DNA of 64,000 nucleotides from Irpex lacteus (taxonomy: Eukaryota; Basidiomycota; Agaricomycetes; Polyporales; Irpicaceae), in contig MQVO02000014.1 of the NCBI GenBank assembly GCA_001986395.2, positions 124,001 through 188,000 on the forward strand, read 5' to 3'. Positions 11,504-22,048 of the stretch are shown piece after piece. Below the pieces are notes generated by a model. That model worked only from the letters and a program-made list of their open reading frames with translations, ran no database searches and was not told where the DNA came from. Numbering within the stretch: position 1 is the first letter of the stretch; each line of letters begins with the position of its first letter. The translations under genes and the position numbers were made by a program.

Positions 11504-12882
11504 TTATGCACTATCCTCGCTGATCCGATAGACTATTTTCTCCCCGCTGTTCTTTCCCTCGCGCATGTAGTTCAGTCCGTCATTGATCCCGTTGAGTCCA
11601 CCTTCCCACAACTTTACTGGGTTGGGCTTGATCAATCCGGCCGACACAAGCCCGGGGACCTTCTTCAGAAATTGCGCCATATGCGCACGGTCCTCGGGAG
11701 ATTCGTCGTAGGTGTCAAACATGGAGAACTTGCGGCCCAGAGCTGTGTAGATAAGTGTAACTGGGATGTGAGAGTGCCGACTAATGGTTAATAGATGGCC
11801 AAGACGAATGCGTAAAAGACATCTTACACTGGACTTGTATGTCGTCTCGTATGCCTTCTTCCTTTTGTGGCGTCACTTGGGACGGGAGGATAGTGATGAT
11901 CTTCCCCGGCCCCGGACCAAATGTGTTCGCAGTAAATTCCTCCGAAGAGGCTTGGGAAATAGCGTCGAACGCGAGGTGGAGGGAGTTATTGGTCACCTCT
12001 TTGATCTTGTTTGGAGTCTCGGGGTCTTTATACTGTGACGAACGCTGAGTCAAGTGAGTCCGTCAAAAGTAATAAAGTGAAAAGCACCCACGTCAAACAC
12101 GGCGTCTGCACCAAGTGACTTGCAGAGTTCGAAGTTCCTCGGGGAAGCGACAGTTACAACTTTGTAGCCAGCGAGGTGAGCAAGTTGCAAACTGAACATG
12201 CCAACCGAGGCTAGCAGAAGTACAATCTCGCATCAACCACGAAAGGTGAGTAGGTGAGTAGACAACTGCTTACAGCTTCCTCCGTAAATAAAGACCCATA
12301 CTTCGTTCTTGACCTTTTCAGGGGGTTCGACTAGGTTCAGCCGAGTAGGATGAAACAGCGCCTGAACGGATGTCCAAAACCTGGAAGGTAGACGAGTCAA
12401 TTCATGCTCAAACAGGTGCATGTCCGGGACACATACGCGCATCCAAACGTCGCGGCTTGCTCGTGGGTCAAGCTGTTCTCGGGGACCTTCCACACGAGAT
12501 CGGCAGAGACCTTGGTGAACTCGGCGTATGCGCCGCGATCGTTATAGAAGCCGCCGTGGGTGAAGCCAGCAACGTGGTCGCCAACAGCGAGGTTATCGAC
12601 TTTTGAGCCGACTTTGGCGACATAGCCGGAAAAGTCGGTGCCAGAGATGGTACCAACGTTTCCCATGAGATCCATGTCTACGTGATAAGGCGGAAAGAAT
12701 CAGCAGAGAATAGAGAAAGGAGTTGCGATCAACGTACGTTGCCAATCAGTAGGGTTTTGTGCAGCAGCAACGACTTTGACCAGGATCTCATCGTCTGCAA
12801 TGCCGGGCACAGGAACCTCTTGTACGGCTGCAACTTTCGGTGCCTGGACGACCAATGCCTTCATGGTTGCTGGAACGGGCAT
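11504..12882 (-). CDS. MDR oxidoreductase, tandem copy 2
   Basis: Paralogue of the gene just downstream, same strand and same exon layout. It begins MPVPATMKALVVQAPKVAAV, then DDEILVKVVAAAQNPTDWQ, GTISGTDFSGYVAKVGSKVD, VGDHVAGFTHGGFYNDRGAY, VWVFIYGGS and a conserved C-terminal exon with HMAQFLKKVPGLVSAGLIKP and GEKIVYRISEDSA. GCGCD in copy 1 is GTDFSG here. No zinc ligands are seen. Intron positions are shared, so the pair arose by tandem duplication after introns were in place. A TATA-like GGTATAAATGG in the minus direction lies near 12960-12968, about 80 bp upstream. Regulation is probably separate, since each copy has its own promoter. Confidence 0.88.
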
Positions 12883-13617
12883 GTCTGGTAGATAGGGTAG
12901 AATATCGCTGAGGTTGTGGTTGTCTTGGGGTGAGGGTCAGGCGAATATATCCCTGTACCATTTATACCTTGGACTTTCAGCATAGCATGGGAGTGTCGTC
13001 ATAGGTTTTGCTGGAGATCAAGAAGAGTCTGTTGCACTTCTGCAGCTTCCAACCGGTCGTTCACCGAGGGGAGTCTCCACCACTCCTCTCTGAGAAGTGC
13101 CATGCTGAGACCGGTCTTGATAAGGAATGAACAGGACAATCGTCTGCGTGGGGGTCAGTGGCCATATATTGCGTTACTCCGTCCTTACGAAGCAAACACA
13201 GACTCCATTCGGAGAGGAGGAAATGCTGCGCACTTACTCGTATCATAGCATAACGACGTCACAAGACTTCTGCGCACCGCTGGTACATATATCACTACCC
13301 ACTCGCGTACTTCTTGGAATTGTTTGTGATGTTCTTGCCGTGATATGGTGTTGGGAATTTTCGCGGTGTTTTGGGTCAGATACACGATCATCTGTTCCAG
13401 AGAGACTGTAAGGCGTCCGGCCTATGGATGGTTCGAGTTACTGGGCCAATAGCAAAAGCGGTTTTGTTAGCGGCCGCCAGAGCTACGGGTCAATGTACCA
13501 TATTTTCGACGCCGGGTTTAGTTCAAGAATAATCACGGTACATTGCCGCACCTTCATGCTCTGTCATGATCTCAATATTTATACATAAGCAAATGAGAAA
13601 TTCTCAGGCAGCTAGCC
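12883..13617. other. intergenic region
   Basis: 735 bp holding the promoter of MDR copy 2 (TATA-like at 12960) and the 3' flank of the first MGST3-like gene. The small frames at 13061-13411 have no recognisable content. Confidence 0.5.
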
Positions 13618-14468
13618 TTAGGTCTTGAAAGCATCAGCCTTAAGAAGCTTGTATGATACATAACTAGATCCCCCAAGGAGCAAGCCTGTTATTACAATGC
13701 AAGTCAGCAATCACTAGTCCACGGAAGAAAGTACTGAACTTTACCGAAGCCCAGACTGAGGTTTCCGAGAATGCCGATATAGCTAGGCGCCTTCGATAAT
13801 ATGTGAATGCAAACGTAGAAGCGAGATGACGTTGGAATACACACCCTCTTTGGGTCCCCGGAGCTGCGTGCAATAAACCAGAAAATCCGACTGAATGACC
13901 ACAATCCACACGCAGACGCCGCAAAAATTGGATACTTCAGCCCAACTAGTAGAGTGCTGTAGTTAGGAAAATGAGCTCAGATGTGGCTTATGGGGGTGTG
14001 CTTAGGAAAATAGAATGCGATACCTGGTATAAACTTGCGGAAGAGCCTCCATCATGTCTTTGTAGGCATCTAGGATGGTGCATTAGCAGTAAGACACTGC
14101 GACCGTCGGGTCGAACAACTTCAATTCACACCCACCTCGAGTACAGTTGAATATGTGAGCCTTCTCCGATGCAGCAGCTTCGGCCTTATCCGCGTAGGCT
14201 GATATTCAGATTAATTTAGCGTTAGAAGCAGAGACAAAGACCGACTCTGAGCGTTAACGCACTTTGTGGCCATTCAATTCCGGCGTCCGCGCCAGCGCCT
14301 ACAAGCGTGCCACCTTTGAAGAAAGTCAGCCAGAATGTAGAGACTACTGCAGCGACCACGTAAGAGTATCTGCAATAACGAACGTTTGAGTGATCTGTAT
14401 TCTTGCATAAGAGTCAAAACGTGCTGTACTCACCCTCTTGGAACTACGATGGCGATGCCGTCGGACAT
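13618..14468 (-). CDS. MAPEG / MGST3-like membrane protein, divergent copy A
   Basis: Four-helix MAPEG-family protein in many tiny exons. Segments in order: MSDGIAIVVPRG, YSYVVAAVVSTFWLTFFKGG, ADAGIEWPQ, AYADKAEAAASEKAHIFNCT, then DAYKDMMEALPQVYTR, YSTLLVGLKYPIFAASACG, a helix with ILGNLSLGFGKV, and GLLLGGSSYV ending ADAFKT. Copies B and C keep the basic loop ITRKRAKIEYPQ and the motif FNCAQRAHQNTLE, which resemble the glutathione-site region of MGST3/LTC4 synthase. Copy A has GGTLVGAGADAGIEWPQ and FNCTRDAYKDMME instead. The frame is open throughout, so it is a divergent paralogue rather than an obvious pseudogene, but glutathione transferase activity is doubtful. Confidence 0.8.
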
Positions 14469-15032
14469 AACTAATACAGGAGCTGTATTTTCGGAATTGC
14501 GACGAAGTGGGTGCTGAGATTGGGACTTCTCTTGTAAACAGACTGGCAATCGATACACCCTTTATATCTGGCATATCGAAACGATGGACAAAAGCAGGGA
14601 GGACGCGTATACATATCGTGCCGATTCTCATGTTGGTCACGAAACGCAACACGTCACGCCGCGGCGATTCAAGAGCACATGTCCAGCACGTCCGTTGAGA
14701 CAGCAGCTTCGGGCATATCTGACAAGAGTGCCTCACCGACTGGAGTGGACACATGATAAGTACGGTCGAGTCAACTGAACTGTTCCGACCGCTGATAGTT
14801 GAGTAGATAGGACCGAGAGACTGAGATTGAAACCAGCTTGTGGCAGTGCTGCAGCTATCAAACTAAGTGATCATGGCGCTCATCTACTGCCCTATGTCCT
14901 GTCCGTAAATTACGCAGTGTAACCACTATAGATTCACTGGCACTCACCTTACGTATACAACAAAGACTACACCGTGCTCACAGTACATCATAAGCAAGTG
15001 TGGAATGCTAGCGGCATGCCAGCACGTTACCC
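14469..15032. other. intergenic region
   Basis: 564 bp between MGST-like copies A and B. It holds the promoter of copy A; CCCTTTATATCTGG near 14558-14571 is a possible but poorly placed TATA. No gene seen. Confidence 0.45.
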
Positions 15033-15862
15033 TTAAGCCAGGGCATCGGTCTTTAGCAGCTTGTACGCTACGTAGCTCGAGCCTCCAAGGAGCAAGCCTG
15101 TAGATATAAAGCAAGTTTGAGTTGGCGAAATCGGGTAACGAGCGATGAATTTTACCAAATGTTGCACCCAGATTTCCGCTAACGCTGAGGACGCCGATGC
15201 GCTGATATGCCGTACCATACGAGCGCCGGTATGAGCAATGGAAAAAGGTCTGGTATCCTACATACCTTCTTTGCATCGCCAGTACTATACCCGAGTGTGT
15301 AGAAGATGCGACTGAATGTCCAGAAGCCGCACACCGATGCCGCAAAAAAGGGATACTTCAACCCAACTAGAAGGGTGCTGTTTTCGAGGCAGATGAATTC
15401 AGGAACTGGCCTTGTAGGCTATATGTAAGGTAGATTCACCTGACATAGACTTGTGGAAGAAGCTCAAGTGTGTTCTGATGAGCACCTATGAGTGGCCATG
15501 CATCGTGAATAAAAGATACAACCTCGGCAGCGCATCACACCTACGTTGTGCACAATTGAAGATCTGCGCTTCCTTCGAAGCAGCGGCTTCAGCCTTTTCG
15601 GCATATGCTGAGAAACGTCATCGTATGTATCAGAGGAGAAAGAAAGCAGATGATATCTCTGAGAAGCTCACCTTGCGGATACTCGATTTTGGCACGCTTG
15701 CGCGTAATTTCGACAAGTCTGGTCTGGAAGAAGGCCAACCAGAACGTAGAGACTACAGCTGCGACAACATAGGAATATCTAGAACAGCATATGAGCAATT
15801 CGAATGGCCTATAAGTACGTCACCGACCCTTTTGGAACAATGATAGCGAAGCTGTCGGACAT
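15033..15862 (-). CDS. MAPEG / MGST3-like glutathione transferase, copy B
   Basis: Microsomal glutathione S-transferase 3 type protein of the ER membrane, expected to conjugate glutathione or reduce lipid hydroperoxides. Exons encode MSDSFAIIVPKG, YSYVVAAVVSTFWLAFFQTR, EITRKRAKIEYPQ, an AEKAEAAASKEAQIFNCAQR exon, AHQNTLELLPQVYVR, the exon with STLLVGLKYPFFAASVCGFW and IFYTLGYSTGDAKK, and GLLLGGSSYVAYKLLKTDAL at the C-terminus. The VVPK start, the RKRAKIEYP loop and R-AHQNTLE agree with animal and plant MGST3. Promoter and exon layout match copy C closely. Confidence 0.87.
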
Positions 15863-16322
15863 GACACAATGAATATAGCGCAGTAGAAAAAGGTTGAGAA
15901 TGGGTGTGCTGTTTGGAGTGGGTCGTATATAAGCATTCCCTGTACAAGGCCGTCTTGTACACGTAAGTGCGACGCGGCCTCATAGCACTTTAGCCGGCTG
16001 TTACCGAATTCCCGGAACATCGTGTGGTACACGCGTACATACCATCCTGCTGCGTTGTTGTTGCATTGCTAGTGACGAAGAAAATCAGACAGCTATTGGC
16101 TATGACAGCGCATCGCAATCATAGCCGTGTTCGTCCATTGAGAATGTTGACAATGCTATAACAGGCAATAGTACGTGTGTTTATGCTGATCACTATGGGT
16201 TGTCAACATCTTTTCAGCGAACTTGTTAACATAAGGAGTCATTTTGATTTCAATAATACTCACCTTATACTATACTACAGAAGCATCTGGATAGTATCAG
16301 TAATGCAGCATACCTATTGGCC
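15863..16322. other. intergenic region with copy B promoter
   Basis: 460 bp between copies B and C. It includes the copy B promoter described separately. Nothing else found. Confidence 0.5.
15926..15948 (-). promoter_or_regulatory. conserved TATA + ATTCCCTGTACAA promoter block, copy B
   Basis: In the plus strand the block reads TATATAAGCATTCCCTGTACAA. The same block stands upstream of copy C (17236-17258, TTATATACGGATTCCCTGTGCAA). The TATA lies about 65-70 bp from each ATG. Copy A lacks the block. Confidence 0.7.
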
Positions 16323-17167
16323 TTAAACCAAGGCGTCGGTCTTTAAAAGCTTGTAGGCAACGTAGCTTGAACCACCGAGGAGCAAACCTATCAATACACA
16401 GCAACTTGAGGATGGTGTGATAGAGCCAGAAGCGATGAATTTTACCGAATGTTGTGCTCAAGTTTCCGGCAACGCTAATAATACCAGTTCTCTGAGATAG
16501 CAGGCGCATTAAGGCGGATACGGGTAATTGAAGGGTTCTGTGTTTCACGCACCTTCTTTGCATCTCCGGTACTATACCCAAGAGTGTAAAAGACGCGGCT
16601 GATCGTCCAGAAACCACACATGGATGCCGCAAGGATCGGGTACCTCAGCCCGACCAGAAGAGTACTGTAGGCGAGCGAATAGACTCAGTGGCTTGCTTTC
16701 GTCCACGCCATACATAGACTGATAGGGTTTCGTACCTGACGTAGACTTGGGGGAGAACCTCGAGCGTATTCTGATGAGCACCTAGCCATGCATCGTTAGT
16801 AGGAAAATCTCAAGCCACAGTCATAACGACTCACGTTGAGCACAGTTGAAGATCTGTGCGTCCTTCGAAGCAGCTGCTTCATCCCGTTCAGCGTATGCTA
16901 AGAAACATAGCTGCTTGATGAGACACAAGCGCAGCAGATGATATTCCTAGGTGCGCACCTTGCGGATACTCGATCTTGGCGCGCTTGCGAGTGATCTCGA
17001 CATTTCCAGTTTGGAAGAAAGTCAACCAGAATGTGGAGACTACGGCGGCGACGACGTAGGAGTATCTGTAATAAACAAAACCACTATGAGCGATACAGAG
17101 AGTCTAGCACGGGCGTAGGAAACGATACCGACCCTTTGGGGACAACGATGGAGAGGCTGTCAGACAT
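16323..17167 (-). CDS. MAPEG / MGST3-like glutathione transferase, copy C
   Basis: Third tandem MGST3-like gene, closest to copy B. Exons encode MSDSLSIVVPKG, YSYVVAAVVSTFWLTFFQTG, EITRKRAKIEYPQ, AYAERDEAAASKDAQIFNCA, QRAHQNTLEVLPQVYVR, YSTLLVGLRYPILAASMCG, VFYTLGYSTGDAKK, RTGIISVAGNLSTTFGK and GLLLGGSSYVAYKLLKTDAL followed by V and stop. All MGST3 landmarks are present. The promoter carries the same TATA plus ATTCCCTGT block as copy B, so the two are probably co-regulated. ER membrane location is inferred from the family. Confidence 0.87.
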
Positions 17168-17574
17168 GATGGTAAGCACAGTGGCGGGTGACGAAAAGAG
17201 AATAGAGAGTGGGCGTGAGATTTGAGAGTGGGTCTTATATACGGATTCCCTGTGCAAAATCAGCTTGAACACGCACGTGTATCACCGGCGTTTTGACTGC
17301 GGCGCGGTCGCGTAGCAGCCGATTGTGTCCCAAGCCTGTCACGGAACATGTTAAGCACGTCGGGAGGTTAATGATAGAGTTGCTTTGTTGGCTAATCAAC
17401 CCATTAGTGACCAAAAATTAGACTGACATTTGATAAAAATTATGACGGGGGTCGCGGCTACAGCTGTGTACATAGTCATCGTTCATGAGTCTCAGGACGA
17501 ACTTTGTGGTCTAACGTAGACGATTGAGATGGCTGCGACGCGTGGATGAACAAGCCATCATTGACGCACCTTCA
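17168..17574. other. intergenic region
   Basis: 407 bp containing the copy C promoter (TATA block at 17236-17258) and the 3' flank of the MYND-finger gene. Confidence 0.5.
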
Positions 17575-18774
17575 CTAACGTCCCAATTCATGCTTCATCG
17601 CCGCGTCTCTGACGCTCTTCATATGCTCTGGAGTCATGGTGCTGGACGAGAACTTGATCATATGACCAGCGATTGGCAGATCCATGGATAACACCTGGCC
17701 TCGGTCTCGGAATTCGAACTCCTTCGTCTCAGTACCGGTGTACTTAATCCCTCCTTCAGAAGCCGACTTTTCCGGACGCGGGACCCATGGGATGCCCAAA
17801 CAAACCGGTTTGTGTCGTTTCCAATCCTGCGTGCACCGGGGACACATGTGGGTGAGCTCCTCTGTCGCACTATTGTCAAAGACCACAAATACCTTCCTCT
17901 GACACTCTTTGCTGCAATAGGAGGGTTTACTCTCCAAAGGACACTTGCCTGCGCATTTCTTCAGCCCAGACTTTCTCGTAGCCCGGATACCGCAACCTGG
18001 CTCAGCGCAGCTATACTCCGGTCGCTTGGCGGCCTTCGCCTCCCAAGCTTTGTTATCTTCTTCTATGCGCTGGTGAGCCTCCCACAGATATGTTAACTCT
18101 CTGAACCGTGGAGCGTCGAAACTGAGCTTGGGATCCCTAGGCGACGGGAACTCCTTATTCAGTCGTTTGATCTCGTTCGCTAGTCCGCAAATTATGGGTG
18201 ACATGAAGCCAAGGCTGCAGGCTTGTTCCGCGCAAGACGCAGCGCGATACATGCCGTCGACGTTACAGGTGGTGCCGTCATTTTCTTTAGCCAACTCTTT
18301 GTAGGCGTGCGTGAGGCAACTCCAAGCTCGAGCTTCGACTCCTCGGGGTATATCTGCCTTTGCAGAGCTCAAGGCGTTGGTACTACGGGCGCCGGCAGCT
18401 TTTGTCCACCAGAGTATAGCATCGTTTGCTGTGCCCGCTGTCCCTTCTACGCCTGCGTAGGTACTGTAGTAGTATGCAAAACAGGTACAATGAAAAAGTG
18501 AACCCCTATCGAGAACAGAGGGTACCATTACTGACCGCAAGCCCATCTCCAGACAATCATCCATGTTCCCAGCAAGCGCACTGGTACGCACATTCGCCGT
18601 CGGCCTCTCTAAGATTTTTTTACATTCGACCATATACTTCGCCATATTTGGTGGTGGTTCATATCGGCTGCAGGTGGTTTTGCACAGCATGTTCTTCAGG
18701 TTCGCATACTCGATGATTGCCATTTGTTGAGGGCCGAAGGGATTTTCCATACTTGACGAAACTGTTGCGTTCAC
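17575..18774 (-). CDS. MYND-type zinc finger protein
   Basis: Agaricomycetes carry many MYND-finger proteins of unknown partner; the finger mediates protein-protein contacts. The N-terminal two thirds is helical, Ala/Cys-rich and TPR/Sel1-like in look (EARAWSCLTHAYKELAKEND, AASCAEQACSLGFMSPI). The finger starts CAEPGCG and continues C-GKCPLESKPSYCSKECQRK; then DWKRHKPVCLGIPW. The open frame spans two introns of 3n length. Intron 18464-18535 (72 bp) separates GLR from STYAGVEG. Intron 17827-17892 (66 bp) separates CQRK from DWKRHK. Removing both restores the classic finger spacing. Molecular function is otherwise unknown. Confidence 0.82.
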   Translation of the reverse strand: MNATVSSSMENPFGPQQMAIIEYANLKNMLCKTTCSRYEPPPNMAKYMVECKKILERPTANVRTSALAGNMDDCLEMGLRSVMVPSVLDRGSLFHCTCFAYYYSTYAGVEGTAGTANDAILWWTKAAGARSTNALSSAKADIPRGVEARAWSCLTHAYKELAKENDGTTCNVDGMYRAASCAEQACSLGFMSPIICGLANEIKRLNKEFPSPRDPKLSFDAPRFRELTYLWEAHQRIEEDNKAWEAKAAKRPEYSCAEPGCGIRATRKSGLKKCAGKCPLESKPSYCSKECQRKVFVVFDNSATEELTHMCPRCTQDWKRHKPVCLGIPWVPRPEKSASEGGIKYTGTETKEFEFRDRGQVLSMDLPIAGHMIKFSSSTMTPEHMKSVRDAAMKHELGR

Positions 18775-19271
18775 ACCAAGCGAGTAGATTTGAGGATACC
18801 AGTAAGTACAGGGGGTGGTGGTGGTAAGTTGACAAGAAGTGGAAAGCGTGTTATCTCATCTTAGCGCCGTACTCGATCGGGTTGCTAATATGAGGTACGA
18901 ATATGGAGGCTGGTTCACAAGCCTAGTTGTGCTGAACTTTGAGGATTGAAAAATAGTAAGTAAGTACAGCGTTGTCAACGTCGAACCGAAAGTAAAATAT
19001 AGAGGGCTTGAAGGATCTATGCATATGGAAATTGGGGCTTCATGTCTTCCAGCGAGACCGGTCCTAGTTTATATAACTTCAAGTTCGCTAGTATGGGAGC
19101 ATGGGCCAATGATATTCTTGTCTAACATCTCTGTGTTCGAGCATTACGTTCGCATATTCCTACTGGGCTGCGCCATAGCCTTGATCGCAAATATCGAAGC
19201 GTGAGCATAGCAATACACCTGACTTGAAGCAATGCAGTGAAAATGCTTACTCTGTGCCAACTCAGTCAATG
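18775..19271. other. intergenic region
   Basis: About 500 bp with the MYND gene promoter and the 3' end of the F-box-like gene. The 61-codon frame at 19019 has no recognisable features. Confidence 0.5.
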
Positions 19272-20806
19272 TCATACTACGAGGGGGACTAGAGCGGAAG
19301 AAGGACGACCTCCATTCTGTTCTTCTTCATATCGCTTACAACCTACAGCCTCACAGCGCATCGGGCAAAACGCACGACCACCCTCTAGTATATTCAGTGC
19401 ACCTTTGAACTGGCGTAATTCATAGGCGATACAGCGGTTTATATCGGTTGAAGCAAATGCTTCAAAATCGATGACTCGGATGTGAGTGAAGCGGTGCAAG
19501 GCTCTGCGCATCGCAACCCACGGGATTGAGGAGTGCACGTCATTGTTCGTTGTTTCTCCAAGCATCACGAACTTCAGCCCGAGGACGGCCAAGTAATTTG
19601 TCGGTAGTACCAAAATTACGAACGTCGCGAAGGTCCAGCAGTTGCTTCTTATGGCAAGGGATTCTTCCGGTGATGCCAACTGTCCGTACAAGGAGAGTCT
19701 GAACTCCTCCAGACTCGTGCATGTGGCAAGACTGGAACGGAAACAAGGAGGAAGGGTTCCTGTAAATCTAGAGAGTGAGTTATGATCGCGATGATTATGG
19801 AAGCAGCTACCTATGCCAGCTGCCTGCCTGTTCATCTGAGGACCGACGCTTGCACCTATGTGCAAGGATAACAGAGAGGCCCCGATGGTGCGCAGTAAAT
19901 CGCTGAGCTGACGGAAGCCATTGCTTGGGATGTCATAGTCGAGAGAGGTGAGATGAGAGAGGGAATTTATTCCAAGAAGAAACGTAGTGAAGAAAGAAGT
20001 CATTCCCGAACAGTGCAAGCTTAAGCTCTTGAGCTTCCAGTTCCGTGATGGTGCTCTCGCGGCCGCCGCTGAAGCCTCGAGTGTTTGTGACTGAACTCCA
20101 TCCATGTTCGCAGCGAAACGTCCAGAGAATATCTCGAGGCTTTCAACGTCTGAAAATAGCGCAAGCACGTCTGTGCACAGAACCAACGGAGAGACAGGGT
20201 GGGGGCCATGCATGAGAGCGATATCGAGCCTGAGATGACCGATAGCCAAGTTATGATGGGTAGTACTTGTCGATGTGTCACCTTGAACGATGCTGATGGG
20301 GTGCATTGAAATATCCTGGAGACTAGGAAGGTGCTCCAGCAGGCTGGCCAACTCCGTAATGATTACCGTGCTACTCATGATCAACATGTGTCGTACGTGA
20401 CGCGCAATCCAAGGAGTGGCGGCCATAAAACATGTGTATTCCGGCAATGTTCGACTCCGCGCTCTCATGAGAGGTGGTACCATGATCATTTGAATCCCAG
20501 AGAATAGATGAGGGAGAACGATATCCCGTAACTGCCGCGAGGCCAAAGAGCAGGCAAGCCATGTTCGCTGCCGAACCTCGGGCTCAAATCCCTTGCATTC
20601 CGCGGCGACAAGGTTCAAAATTTCGTTCGGAAGTGGTATGTACACTGCACTGTCACTGTCGCTGGTCGTCGTTTCAGAGGTGGCATTCGCGACAGATACC
20701 ATCTCTGGCTCATCAGAGCGTCCTGATGCGGAGTGTTGGCCGTCCTGCAGTAGCAGTGTTAACTTCGAATAGCTCAAACTACAGATACGATGCTGAAGCT
20801 AACCAT
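19272..20806 (-). CDS. F-box-like protein, copy 1 (ATG-only first exon)
   Basis: F-box-like domain IPLPNEILNLVAAECKGFEP, then RTWLACSLASRQLRDIVLPHLF, followed by a long LRR-like region with repeated L-x-x-L patterns and a C-terminal part with CIAYELRQFKG. Such proteins are candidate substrate receptors of SCF ubiquitin ligases. The first exon appears to be just the start codon: ATG at 20806-20804, donor GTTAGC at 20803, acceptor CTGCAG before 20744, giving M-DGQHSASGRSDEPEM. A second intron, in frame and without stop, probably lies between MNRQAAGI and TGTLPPCF (about 19810-19760). A paralogue at 29.4-38.9 kb has the same ATG-only exon and was split by a retrotransposon. Confidence 0.78.
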
Positions 20807-22048
20807 CTTTGGTGTTACCTCGGAATCCTTGGTGGTGGTGTAGGATCTGGAATGTGGTCGCTATTGCGGGCAATGGTGAGAATGAAGCATAGGAACTTCA
20901 AGTTGCCTGAGCTGATGACGAGTTGCCAAGGGATTTACATAGGTCTTTATCACACCAGCGCCAGGAACACCACCAAGCTCGTGTTTACCCAAAAGAGCTG
21001 CCATAAGCGCTCACGTTTGACTCTTTCCAGGACTATCATGACTTGACTGCTCGCAGGTCATAACAAGGTCTTCATAAAACCTGTTTTTTGTGCACGATTC
21101 ATGTCCTTTAGAGTAAGTTTGGAAATGCGGGCAAACCTCCCAAGTCCCGAAGCGCAAGTCTAATGATTGCCTTGAAAGCCGGAACGGTCAGCCCTTTCTA
21201 TCCTGACCTTCTTCAGACACGAAGACCCATGATTAATGCACGATTGCATGGTATTGCATTCGATATCGATATTGGCAGTTACATCTATGAGTTGACAAAT
21301 ATCGGTATCCTATCAAGTAAGCCCTTGTCATCATTCGTCTATACATCGTGGTATTGACCTAGGCTACTTATACCTTGTTTTTCAGAGAACGCGATTGTGA
21401 CGAAGTTTCATAAGACACATACACGGTATGGGACAGGCAGCCGAAGCAACCTGCTACAGTATCTGTGAGTCTGGAAGCATGCACCATTTATGAACCTTGT
21501 ACACTGACACCTCGATAGATGCGACCTCCACGGATCCATCAAGTATAAATGTAATCAGACCGCAGCGACTTGGGTGCGCCATATTATTTCTATACTCTGT
21601 GGGGTTACCCCTCGCATCGACAGCTGCTGCTACGAACTACTCTGAGCCAACGTCCGTAACTAAAGAATACCGAAGGCCTATTGCTTTACAGCGCACTCTG
21701 TTGGGGTGTGAGTTTTGACGATTGGTCACTTGTTTCCTATCTCACATCGCTTTTAGGGTACTATGTCCTTCATTCCCACAGACAACTCTCCGGATACGCC
21801 ACGTCAAACTGCACAACAACTCTCTGGCATGACATGGATTATGCGTGAGTTTGCGAAGACCCTCTAGGCCTCCTACTTACTACTTAAAGTCTCATCTGTA
21901 CAAAAATGACTTTCCGCAGTGAAGCCCCCAGTTTGCGGCAGTAAACGATGGAGGAAGCGACAACGGAGGATCAGGCAGGGGAAATTTGTAGAGTGCGTTT
22001 TCTCAATCATTCTATGCCGATTACACGATGTATTGACCTGTATGTAGG
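20807..22048. other. intergenic or unrecognised 5' exons
   Basis: 1.2 kb between divergent F-box genes. Short open pieces at 21163-21318, 21386-21470 and 21520-21715 on the plus strand might be exons of an upstream gene or of the next F-box gene, but I could not link them in one frame or recognise them. Confidence 0.35.

Noticed and set aside
21163..21718. Possible small exons between the two F-box genes
   Set aside because: They could not be joined in a single frame with good splice sites and have no recognisable content.
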